Source: Polyangium sp. 15x6 (GTDB lineage: Bacteria > Myxococcota_A > Polyangia > Polyangiales > Polyangiaceae). From it: a DNA stretch of 52,031 nucleotides. Shown here piece by piece: positions 41,971-49,949 of this stretch (its first letter is position 1; each line of letters opens with the position of its first letter). Below the pieces are notes generated by a model. That model did not search any database, had not been told where the DNA came from, and worked only from the letters and a program-made list of their open reading frames with translations. The stretch lies in the NCBI RefSeq assembly GCF_029960785.1, contig NZ_JASBQE010000089.1, forward strand, positions 1-52,031, given 5' to 3'. The position numbers and the translations under genes are program-made.

Positions 41971-43650
41971 TCAAGCTCCTTCGCGCGGCGGGGGCCTGTA
42001 GGCCTCCGCTTCGAGCCGGTCGACATCGGTGCGGCGGACGCCGAGGAGGTTCGCGCCCACGAAGAGCGCGCCCGAATCCCGGACGTTGTGCAGGTTGGCG
42101 TGGGAGAGGTTCGTCGTGGAGAAATCGGCCTCGCGCACGTCGGCATGGGAGAAGTCCGCGTGGGAGAGCTTCGCCCCGCCGAAGATCGCGCCTTTCGCCT
42201 TCGAGCGCACCCAGAGTGTCTCGCGCAGGTCCGCGCCGCCGAAATGGGCGAAGCCCGCCTCCGCCCCGGTGAACGTCGCATGCCGGAGCCGCCCGCCGGT
42301 GAAGCGCGCCCCCGACACCGCCGCGTCCCCGAAGAACGCGCCTTTCGCCTGGAGCCCGGTGAGATCGGCCGTTTCGAGCCGCGTGCGCGCAAAGCAGGCC
42401 TGCGTGGCCGTGGCATTCGTGAGCTTCGCGCCGGACAGATCCGCGTCCGTGAAATCGGCATGCGTAAAATCGCAGCCGGCGAGGTTCATGCCGCGGAGGT
42501 TCGATTTGAAGAACGAGCAGCGGTGCATGGAGAGGCCCGCGAGGCGCAGGTTCCGGAGATCCATGCCGCCGAAATCGACGGTCTTGAACGTGGCTCGCTC
42601 GATCTTCGCGCCTTCGAGGCTCGCGCCGCGGACGCTCGCGCCCCACAGGAACGCGTGCGAGAGGATCGTCCCGGCGAGGACGGCCCGATCGAGCTGGGTC
42701 ATCAGGAGCCGCGCGCCTTCGAGGCTCGCGCCGGAGAGGTCGGCCTCGGTGAGCGTGGTCATTTCGAGGTCCTGCCCCGCGAGATTCACGAGCACGAGCT
42801 TGGCGCGCTGGAGGATCGTGCGCTTCAAATTGGCGCCGGCGAGGTCCGCGCCCGTGAGATCGCAGCCCGAGAGATCCGCCATTTCGAGGTTCGCCCCCGA
42901 GAGGCGCGCGTCGCGCAGGCAGACGCCGCGCAGCGACGTGAAGAAGAGATTTCTTCCTGCGAGGTCGGCGCGATCGGCCTCGCCCTCCTCGGCCGGGAGC
43001 ACAGCGCCGTCGTCGCGATTCCGATCGAGCTTGCTCAGGATCGCCCGGTCGAGCTGGCATTTGCCGAGGACCTTGGGCAGCGTCGCGCCGCGCAGATCGG
43101 CCTCGTGGAAGAGGACCACGTCGAGCGTCGCGCCGTCGAGGTTTGCCCGGACGAGCCGTGCGCGCGAGAGGACGCTCTGCTCCATGCGGATTCCGCGGAG
43201 GTTCGCGCCCGTGAGGTTCGCCCCGATCAGCACCGTCTGGTGGAAGACGGCGTTTTCCGCATCCACGCCCGAGAGATCCGCGCCTTCGAGCATGGCCTCC
43301 GAAAAATCCGCGCTCCAGAGCCGCGCCCGCGCGAGGTTTGCCCGCGGCAGGACGGCGCGGCGCAGATTGGCCGTCGCGAGGCTCGTGCCCGCGAAGCTCA
43401 CGCGGAGGCATTTCGTGCCCTCGAGGTTCGCTCCTTCGAGGTTCGCCCCTTCGAGCGAGGTGTCGAAAATTTCGGCCTCCGCGAGGTTTGCATTGCGGAG
43501 GGAGGCGCCGTCGAGCCGCACGCCGCGGAGCTTGGCTTTCGCGAGTTTCGCGGCGCCGAGGTCCTGGCCACGGAGATCCACACCGTCGAGGGTCACGCCC
43601 TCGAAGCTTTCTCCCGATCGGAGGCGTGCGGCGAGTTCGGCCGGGCTCAC
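41971..43650 (-). CDS. Pentapeptide-repeat protein
   Basis: A 559-residue protein made almost wholly of pentapeptide repeats (A(D/N)LXX: NLEGANLEG, ADLSGAKLTNA, ADLRETL), which fold into a right-handed quadrilateral beta-helix. A short helical N-terminus (SPAELAARLRSGE) precedes it. Such helices bind proteins, and some mimic DNA. In this operon it could be a scaffold or cargo of the spike. The start is GTG, overlapping the stop of the DUF2169-pentapeptide gene in GTGA (43647-43650), so the two are translationally coupled. Confidence 0.85.
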   Translation of the reverse strand: MSPAELAARLRSGESFEGVTLDGVDLRGQDLGAAKLAKAKLRGVRLDGASLRNANLAEAEIFDTSLEGANLEGANLEGTKCLRVSFAGTSLATANLRRAVLPRANLARARLWSADFSEAMLEGADLSGVDAENAVFHQTVLIGANLTGANLRGIRMEQSVLSRARLVRANLDGATLDVVLFHEADLRGATLPKVLGKCQLDRAILSKLDRNRDDGAVLPAEEGEADRADLAGRNLFFTSLRGVCLRDARLSGANLEMADLSGCDLTGADLAGANLKRTILQRAKLVLVNLAGQDLEMTTLTEADLSGASLEGARLLMTQLDRAVLAGTILSHAFLWGASVRGASLEGAKIERATFKTVDFGGMDLRNLRLAGLSMHRCSFFKSNLRGMNLAGCDFTHADFTDADLSGAKLTNATATQACFARTRLETADLTGLQAKGAFFGDAAVSGARFTGGRLRHATFTGAEAGFAHFGGADLRETLWVRSKAKGAIFGGAKLSHADFSHADVREADFSTTNLSHANLHNVRDSGALFVGANLLGVRRTDVDRLEAEAYRPPPREGA

Positions 43651-46079
43651 GCGCCACGCTCCAGGGTGGAGCGCTTCAGGTTCGCCCCGTTGAAATCGGC
43701 GTCCTTGCCTTGCGCGGCGGTGAAATTCGTCTCGTAGAGGTTTGCCTTCACGAACTTCGTCCGGCTCACGAGCGCCCTCGAAAAATCGGCTTCGAAGAAG
43801 TTGGCTTGCGTCGCGTCCACGCCATCGAGCTTCGCCTTGTAGAACCGGGCCCCCGGGAGGTTCGCCCGGACGAACGAGGCCGCGGTCGCGGAGACGCGGG
43901 TGAAATGGGAGCCCGGGAGATCGGCGTGGGAGAGGTCGGCGTCTTCGAGGTTCGCGCCTTCGAGGAGGACCTTTTCGCCGGAGGTATCCGCGAGCGAGGC
44001 GAGGACGAGGTGCGCGTCGTGGAAGCTCGCGCCCCCGATGCGCGCGCCCACGAGCCGTGCCTTTCGGCCGCGGACACGAGCGAGGAGCGCGGAGACGAGC
44101 GAGGCGCGCTCGAACGAGGCGCCGTCGATCGTGGCCTCGGTGAAATCGGCGCGCTCGAAGTCGGCGCGCTCGGCGCGGGCTCCCGTGAGGTTCGTCCGAG
44201 TGAACACCGCATAGGGGCCGCTCGCCTGCGCGAGCGTGGCGCCTTCGAGGTCGCCGTCCTCGAAAAAAGCCGTTTCCAGGGATGCGTGGCTGAAATCTGC
44301 ATTCTTGGCGCGGACGCGGGCGAGGTTCGCGCGCCGGAGATCCGCAGAGACGAGTCGCGCGCCTTCGAGGTTCGTCTTGAAGAGCACGGCGTCGCGCAGA
44401 TTCGCGCCGGAGAGATCGGCGCCGGAGAGGTCGGCGCGCGTGAGGATCGCGCCTTCGAGGTTCGCGCCGCGCAAGTCGAGGCCCCGCAGATCCTGCCCGG
44501 TGAGGTCCTGCTCGGAGAGATCACGCCCCGGCCCGGGTTCGTCCGTCGAAATGGGGCCCGTGGGCGGGCGGTACGCAGGATCGAGCTTTTGCCAGCGGGG
44601 ATCGTGGGGGACGGCTTCGAGCTCGGCGAGCTTGGCGGAGAGCTCCTCCCGTTTGTCCGCAGGAACGTCCTTGTCCGCGAGGTTCTTTTTGACGCGCTCG
44701 ACCTCTTCGAGCACGCTGCGCATGGTCCTGCGCAGGCCGAGCGGCGGGAGGACGCCCGGCTTCTTGATGACCATCGAAGGCGGCGCGTCGTCGACCGCTT
44801 GCGCGGCCTTCGCGAGGTCGGCGTCGATGTCCTTGTGCCCCTTTGCCTTCTCGCGCGCCTGGGCGATGCTCTTGCTGACCTCTGCGACCATGGGCGCGCC
44901 GAACGCGCCGAGCTTCTGATCGATCTTCGCCGAAATGGGATCGAGATCCGAGCGCAGGGGAGGCGGCTCGCCGCGCTTTTCAGCCTGCGCGCGGGCGATG
45001 ACGTCGGCAAATTCGGGGGGCATGGCCGCGGCGAGGTTCACCGGATCCTTCTCGAAGGCGAGGAGGATGTCCCGGTAATGGGCCTCGGGAAGGGGCCTCG
45101 TGCCGAGCTGCTCCTGGGCGATGAGCATCGTGCGGACGTCTTCGAGATCGTGCTCGCGGACCTCGATGACGCCACGGAACGTCAATTCGAGGACGTTGCG
45201 ATCCAGGTCGGCGAGCAAGGTGTCGAGCGAAATCGGCACCTCGCGGAACCGGCCGGCGTCGTCGTGCACGAAGGCGCGAACGCGCGTGCCGGGCAGGCGC
45301 GTGCGCAGCGTGGGCTCGGTCGGCGAGAGGTTCTGGAAGAGGAGCTCCTCGTCGCCGCGCAGATACCCGGGGAGCTGCTGATCCGGAGGCGCGGCGTGGA
45401 AGTGCGTCCAGTCGAGATCCTCGGCGTAAAACGGCGCGCGTTTGTCCTGCCAGGCCTTTCCGTACTCCTTGCCGAGTTTGCCCGCGCGGGCAGGCCAGTA
45501 CGGGCTCACGGGGCCAAACCCCGCTGGAATCGGGCGATCGCCGCGGCTCCGGACCGGCACGTCCGGGTATTCCACGTTGGGCAGTTCGTCGCCGAGGCCC
45601 TTGCCGGCGGGGTTGTCCAGAAAACCTGCGCCGCCGAACGCGTTCGCCCAGGTGAGGGGCATTTTCGTGAAGCCGATCGGAGCCGAGGGGACGGCGCCGG
45701 GCAGTTTGTCGGACCAGGCCCGCCGCCCGACGACACGCAAGGTCTTCGACCAGGCGCCGACCGCGAACCGGACGAGGCACTCCGTGAGGGGAATGCCGCC
45801 GGCGGCGTGGCAATGGCCCTTGACGAAGACCTCGGCGTTCAGCTTGAAATCGGCGAAGTCGCTGGGAAAGAGGCTCTCGCCCGTGCGCTCCTCGTCGCTG
45901 TCCGCGAACGTCTCGCCGGAGAGGAAGCGCTGATCGATCGGCTGCTCGACGACCTTCAGCGCGCCGCCGGGCCCGAGCGCATACGTGGCGCGGACGACGA
46001 CGGTCATCTCGGGCTGTGGCGGGCGCCGCGAGGTGAGCTTCGTGCCGACGAGGAAGGGGGTGAGGTTTTTCGTGAGCAT
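43647..46079 (-). CDS. DUF2169 - pentapeptide-repeat fusion protein
   Basis: An 810-residue protein. Residues of about 10-330 are DUF2169 (TVVVRATYALGPGG, LDWTHFHAAPPDQQ, RAFVHDD). Residues of about 340-490 are a charged helical linker. From about 495 to the end run pentapeptide repeats (DLRGANLEGAILTRADLSGA). It joins in one chain two modules that are otherwise separate in this locus (38681-40342 and 41971-43650). As DUF2169 is a presumed T6SS adaptor, the helix may hold or shape the cargo. Its ATG lies 15 bases after the stop of the 519-residue gene. Confidence 0.85.
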   Translation of the reverse strand: MLTKNLTPFLVGTKLTSRRPPQPEMTVVVRATYALGPGGALKVVEQPIDQRFLSGETFADSDEERTGESLFPSDFADFKLNAEVFVKGHCHAAGGIPLTECLVRFAVGAWSKTLRVVGRRAWSDKLPGAVPSAPIGFTKMPLTWANAFGGAGFLDNPAGKGLGDELPNVEYPDVPVRSRGDRPIPAGFGPVSPYWPARAGKLGKEYGKAWQDKRAPFYAEDLDWTHFHAAPPDQQLPGYLRGDEELLFQNLSPTEPTLRTRLPGTRVRAFVHDDAGRFREVPISLDTLLADLDRNVLELTFRGVIEVREHDLEDVRTMLIAQEQLGTRPLPEAHYRDILLAFEKDPVNLAAAMPPEFADVIARAQAEKRGEPPPLRSDLDPISAKIDQKLGAFGAPMVAEVSKSIAQAREKAKGHKDIDADLAKAAQAVDDAPPSMVIKKPGVLPPLGLRRTMRSVLEEVERVKKNLADKDVPADKREELSAKLAELEAVPHDPRWQKLDPAYRPPTGPISTDEPGPGRDLSEQDLTGQDLRGLDLRGANLEGAILTRADLSGADLSGANLRDAVLFKTNLEGARLVSADLRRANLARVRAKNADFSHASLETAFFEDGDLEGATLAQASGPYAVFTRTNLTGARAERADFERADFTEATIDGASFERASLVSALLARVRGRKARLVGARIGGASFHDAHLVLASLADTSGEKVLLEGANLEDADLSHADLPGSHFTRVSATAASFVRANLPGARFYKAKLDGVDATQANFFEADFSRALVSRTKFVKANLYETNFTAAQGKDADFNGANLKRSTLERGA

Positions 46080-46094
46080 GACGTCGCCGGAAGC

Positions 46095-47654
46095 TCAGAG
46101 CCCGAGCTGCACCTGGATGCCGGCAATGCCTACTTGCAAGGCCGTGAGCTTGCTGTCGAGCGAGACCGTCGAGTCGTTGAGGGTCGCGTGCATGGTCTGG
46201 AGCGAGGCATTGAGCTCCTTCAACGCGATCTCCTTCTTGTCCGGGATGCGGATCTCTTCGTGGTGCTTGCCGATCGTCCACTCGTGGCTCCACCCGATCG
46301 TGAGGCCGACGCGCGCGCCCAGCGTGAACTCGCCCGTGAGCCCGACGATGCTGATGTTGCCCTTCGCGCCGATGATCTCCGTGTCGAGCTGCGCCGCGGC
46401 GATCGTGAGGCTCCCCATCGTACCCGCCATCGTCGTCTCGAACTGCGCGCCGACGATCGTCAGCTCGTTCGAGTTGAGGACGTCGGTCTTGGTGTTCGAG
46501 CTGAGCACGTACGTCTCCTCGAACGTCGCGGGCACGCGGCGGGTGAAGCTGCCCGTCTTGGAGGTGATCGTGCCGTCGCAATACGTGGTTTCGCTGATGT
46601 CGCCCGTGACGTCCGTCGTCGAGCTCGTCGTGTCCGCGTACGTCTCCTCGGTGATCGAGGGGACCCGCTTGGCCGAGCTGCCCGTGTAGCTCTCGATCTT
46701 CGAGGCCCAGGTCTTCTCCAGGATCTCGGGGTTGCCGTAGGGTTTTTCCAGATCCTCGTTCCACTCTTGTGGGTTCTCGGAGCCCACGATGGAATGCTTG
46801 TAGTTGCCGTACCAGTGCTCGTAGAAGTCGCCGGCGTAATCGCTGGTCTGGCAGAAGTTGTTCGTGGTGTTCTCGAGGTGCCAGGTGCCACGTTGCCCGA
46901 ACAGGCCGGCATGGAACTCCACGCGCACGCTGGCGCCGGGCATCGAGGCCGGGCCGAGATCCTGGAGATGGCCGCCGGAGAGGTCCCAGCCGCCCGCGCC
47001 CCCGGGGTCGTCCTGGCGACTCATCACGACCATCTTGTAGTTGCCGCGGATGACCTCGACCTTGTCGCCATAGGTGGTCGAGATGCGATTGCCGTCCGTA
47101 TGATCCCACCAGCCGCCGCGCGTGAGCAGCGCCGCGCTATGGGCCAGGCGCTCTTCCTTGAGGCGTGATTGGTTGTCGCGGTCGTCCTCGCCCCACGGCG
47201 GGTCACCGATGCGCTGATCGTCGAGGAAAACGCCTCGGTTGTCCTCCTTGTCCTTGCCCGTCTTCTCGTCCTTGACGATATCGCCGTTCGCGTCCCTGAG
47301 CGGGAGGACGCCGACGCCGGTGTTGTCCTCCAGGTTGGGGTATTTCGTTCTGACCTCGGACCCGAAAGGCAGCGTGGCCGGGCCGCCCTGGCCCGACGAG
47401 ACCACGAGCGCCACTTTGGCAAGCTCCTGCGCGCGTTTCGCCGCCGGGTCGTTCTCCGGGTGCTCGTGGAAGGCGCCGAGCCGCAGGAACGAGCTCATCG
47501 TCTGGCCCAGGCGATCGCCCTTGGGAATCAGCGGCGAGGATTCGTCGTCCGGATCCTCGTGCACCATCTTGGCCTTCTGCCCGACCGGATCGATCGCGAA
47601 ATCGGGCACCGAAATCAGAAGGTACTTGCCCTCCGCCGAGACATCGTCCGCCAT
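46095..47654 (-). CDS. Unknown spike-locus protein with needle-like beta repeats
   Basis: A 519-residue protein with no family that I recognise. The first half is Asp/Gly/Trp-rich (GGWDLSGGHLQDLGP, FYEHWYGNYKHS) and ends near residue 310. The second half is Thr/Ser/Ile-rich with repeating short beta segments (EETYADTTSSTTDVTGD, NELTIVGAQFETTMAG, GNISIVGLTGEFTLG), like the beta-helical needle of VgrG and gp5, then a helical tail. GGAGG nine bases before ATG supports the start. It could extend the spike or be a cargo protein. The 71-base gap before it is the largest within the operon. Confidence 0.6.
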   Translation of the reverse strand: MADDVSAEGKYLLISVPDFAIDPVGQKAKMVHEDPDDESSPLIPKGDRLGQTMSSFLRLGAFHEHPENDPAAKRAQELAKVALVVSSGQGGPATLPFGSEVRTKYPNLEDNTGVGVLPLRDANGDIVKDEKTGKDKEDNRGVFLDDQRIGDPPWGEDDRDNQSRLKEERLAHSAALLTRGGWWDHTDGNRISTTYGDKVEVIRGNYKMVVMSRQDDPGGAGGWDLSGGHLQDLGPASMPGASVRVEFHAGLFGQRGTWHLENTTNNFCQTSDYAGDFYEHWYGNYKHSIVGSENPQEWNEDLEKPYGNPEILEKTWASKIESYTGSSAKRVPSITEETYADTTSSTTDVTGDISETTYCDGTITSKTGSFTRRVPATFEETYVLSSNTKTDVLNSNELTIVGAQFETTMAGTMGSLTIAAAQLDTEIIGAKGNISIVGLTGEFTLGARVGLTIGWSHEWTIGKHHEEIRIPDKKEIALKELNASLQTMHATLNDSTVSLDSKLTALQVGIAGIQVQLGL

Positions 47655-47725
47655 GTGCTCGCGCCTCCTACGGAAGAGACGCTAACAGAGCGCTCATCCG
47701 GCTGTAAAGCTATGAAGTCGAATGA

Positions 47726-48337
47726 CTAGCCCGACATGCGCTCGCACGCGCGCCGGAGCTCTTCGAGTTTCTCGGATGACAGATGCAGCGTGATGCGATC
47801 TTTACGATCACCGTCGCGGTAGCCGAGCGTGAGGATCGCGATCTTCCCGGTCCCCGCGTCGCCGCGGCTCGAAGCGAGGACGGCGTCGACCCGCCATTCG
47901 ATCGATTCGACGACGGCGCCGTGATCCGTGAGCGTATCCCGTAAGGCGCCCGCCCCGATGGCCGTGCGTACCGCGTCGTACTTCGAGAGCAAAATCGGCG
48001 CGATGACCGCGGCCTCCGGCGAGAGCGAGCCACCCGCGAGGCCCACGATGTCTTCCTCGAATCGCGAGCGCTCGAGGCCCCGCGCGCACGCCTCGCGCAC
48101 GAGGAAACGCGAGGCCTTGAGCGCGCGGGCAAGATCGTCGCGCGGGACGTCGAACGCGCGCGCGAAGGTATCGAGCGCAGACTCGGCCGAGGCCGGCACA
48201 GGATCGGGCAGCGCCGGGCCGAGCGCGTCCCAGAATCGCGCGCGAGCTCGCTCGGGCAGCCGCGCGAGGGTCTTGAGGTCGGCCGCGATCGCCTCGGGCG
48301 CGGCTTTGCCGCCGAGGCAAAACAAGGGGAGGGTCAT
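47726..48337 (-). CDS. COMM-domain-like protein encoded with vgrG
   Basis: A 203-residue protein. The C-terminal 60 residues (about 143-203) look like a COMM domain: a Trp in VESIEWRVDAVLASS (Trp148), a beta-strand ILTLGYRDG, and a final strand plus helix RITLHLSSEKLEELRRACERM. The N-terminal 130 residues are helical, as in eukaryotic COMMD proteins. COMM domains dimerise and are best known from the Commander sorting complex of eukaryotes. The start overlaps the vgrG stop in ATGA (48334-48337), so the two are coupled, and a role as VgrG adaptor or chaperone is plausible. The family call rests on pattern only. Confidence 0.6.
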   Translation of the reverse strand: MTLPLFCLGGKAAPEAIAADLKTLARLPERARARFWDALGPALPDPVPASAESALDTFARAFDVPRDDLARALKASRFLVREACARGLERSRFEEDIVGLAGGSLSPEAAVIAPILLSKYDAVRTAIGAGALRDTLTDHGAVVESIEWRVDAVLASSRGDAGTGKIAILTLGYRDGDRKDRITLHLSSEKLEELRRACERMSG

Positions 48338-49809
48338 GCGCTGCCGTTGCTCTTGATCAACGCGTCCTTCATCTCGATCAGAATCCCCGTCGCCGTCTTG
48401 ATGCGGTGTGCCGGCGCGCTGTTCGACGCAACAGGCGAGGGTGTGATCGCGTTGGGAACGGTATGCAAGATGATGGGCCGGTCCGGGTCGCCGTCGACGA
48501 AGCCGACGAGGACCTCGGTCCCGGGCTTCAAGGGGTGATGGTGCCCATAATTCTGACCGGAGTGCGGCTGGGCCATACGAATACGGCGTGAGACGAATTG
48601 TCGGTCGCCCGTTTGCGACGTGTCGAACATCATGCGGACGAGGTAACGGCCCTCCTCGTCGATGCGCGCGAAGAGGCTTTCGGTGCCCTCCATCTCGTGC
48701 GCGATGACGCCGTTGACGACGCCGTTGATGTGGGGCTTCGGCGTGACGCGCGCGGGCCGGAAGGGAATGGTGTTCTCGATGGCGCGGAACGAGTTCGTAT
48801 AAGGAATCTCTTCCTTGCCGCCGAAGAGGGCGACGGGATGACGCGCCGCGTGCTCGATTTCGGTGACGAGGAAGGTGACGTCGCCGAGCTTGGGGTGCCC
48901 TTCGAGCGTGAAGCTCCCGCCCGCGCGGACCCAGCCGAGATCACTCTCCAGGCTGAAGACGCGGTGCGTCGCCTCGGTCTCCTCGGCGCGGATCTTGGCG
49001 AGCCGCGCGGCTTCCACGGGCGTCTTGCAATGGGCGCCGTACTCGACGAGGCCGCCGCCGAGCCCGGACGGCGCGTCGGCGCTGCCCGTGGGATCGACGA
49101 GCGGTATACGATAGTTGTAATCGTGCACCACGTGGGCCCGGGGCACGAGGCGGGTGGTCGCCTCGATGTGGTAGATGTCACGGCGCTCGCCGCGCGACCG
49201 GAACGCCGCGTGTTCGTGGCCCGGCGCCACGGGAAAACCCTGGTTGTCGTCCGTGAAGACGATCTTGTCGCGGTCGCCCTCGTGCTCGAAGAAAAACGTG
49301 ATGCCCTCGTGCTCGGCGAGGCGCGAGACGAACGCGAGGTCGGTCTCCTTGTACTGCACGACGAACTCGCGCTTCGGGTACGTCGCGGTGAGTCGCATCT
49401 CCACGTCGTCCCCGCCGAGCCCCACGAGCTCGAGTTTCTTCTGGATGATCTCGGGGACCGAGAGCTCCATGAAGATCTCCTGCGTCCGCACGAGCGAGAG
49501 GCGATGGGCGCGCGGGACGAGGAGCAGGTAGTACGAACAGGTGTTTGCCTCGGTGTCGATGCGGTCGCGGATCTCGGCGATCATGCCGTGGATGCGCCGT
49601 ACTTCCTGGCCCTGTACGTCGAATACGAGCGTCGCCGTCGCGCCCTCGACGAGGGCGAGGTCGAGCCCCGGGGGCTTCGTGCTGGCGACGCCGATCGAGA
49701 GCGCGAACGGCTTTCCAAGCGATTCGCGTCCCGAGAGCTCGAAAACCTGCAAATCATCGCAGGGGAAATCGTCAGACTCGATCCGGAGGTGCACGAGGTC
49801 GTCGGGCAT
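48334..49809 (-). CDS. vgrG: Type VI secretion spike protein VgrG, short form
   Basis: A 491-residue VgrG, the trimeric T6SS spike. Residues of about 1-350 are the gp27-like base (VQYKETDLAFVSRLAEHEGITFFFEHEG is the typical centre). Residues of about 375-460 are the gp5-like OB domain (RYLVRMMF, PGTEVLVGFVDGDPDRPII). There is little needle after it; the protein ends about 30 residues later (TGILIEMKDALIKSNGSA). The other proteins of the operon may supply the needle and tip (DUF3540, the 519-residue protein, DUF4150). It is the first gene of the minus-strand operon, and diverges from the longer vgrG across 140 bases. Confidence 0.9.
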   Translation of the reverse strand: MPDDLVHLRIESDDFPCDDLQVFELSGRESLGKPFALSIGVASTKPPGLDLALVEGATATLVFDVQGQEVRRIHGMIAEIRDRIDTEANTCSYYLLLVPRAHRLSLVRTQEIFMELSVPEIIQKKLELVGLGGDDVEMRLTATYPKREFVVQYKETDLAFVSRLAEHEGITFFFEHEGDRDKIVFTDDNQGFPVAPGHEHAAFRSRGERRDIYHIEATTRLVPRAHVVHDYNYRIPLVDPTGSADAPSGLGGGLVEYGAHCKTPVEAARLAKIRAEETEATHRVFSLESDLGWVRAGGSFTLEGHPKLGDVTFLVTEIEHAARHPVALFGGKEEIPYTNSFRAIENTIPFRPARVTPKPHINGVVNGVIAHEMEGTESLFARIDEEGRYLVRMMFDTSQTGDRQFVSRRIRMAQPHSGQNYGHHHPLKPGTEVLVGFVDGDPDRPIILHTVPNAITPSPVASNSAPAHRIKTATGILIEMKDALIKSNGSA

Positions 49810-49949
49810 GGGGAGAGGACAACAAATGGCGACGTGACCGTCAAGACAAGATGGGTGGGGCTTTCAGAATGCCTCTCCCCGAAGGCGTGGCAGTCGTGTT
49901 AGCTTCTCGTGCCGCCCCGATCCCGGGGCCTTTCGCGCGGGACGACGTC

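Noticed and set aside
41971-46079. CRISPR-like or satellite repeats
   Set aside because: The periodic DNA is explained by pentapeptide codons (15-base period); there are no spacers or conserved repeats.
43338-47168. Very long plus-strand open frame across the T6SS operon
   Set aside because: It is antisense to three well-supported genes, and its Glu/Arg/Ala repeats mirror the pentapeptide repeats on the other strand.
48334-49809. The short VgrG as a broken gene
   Set aside because: The frame is intact, the OB domain is complete and it is coupled to the next gene; short VgrG forms exist, so a missing needle is not proof of decay.
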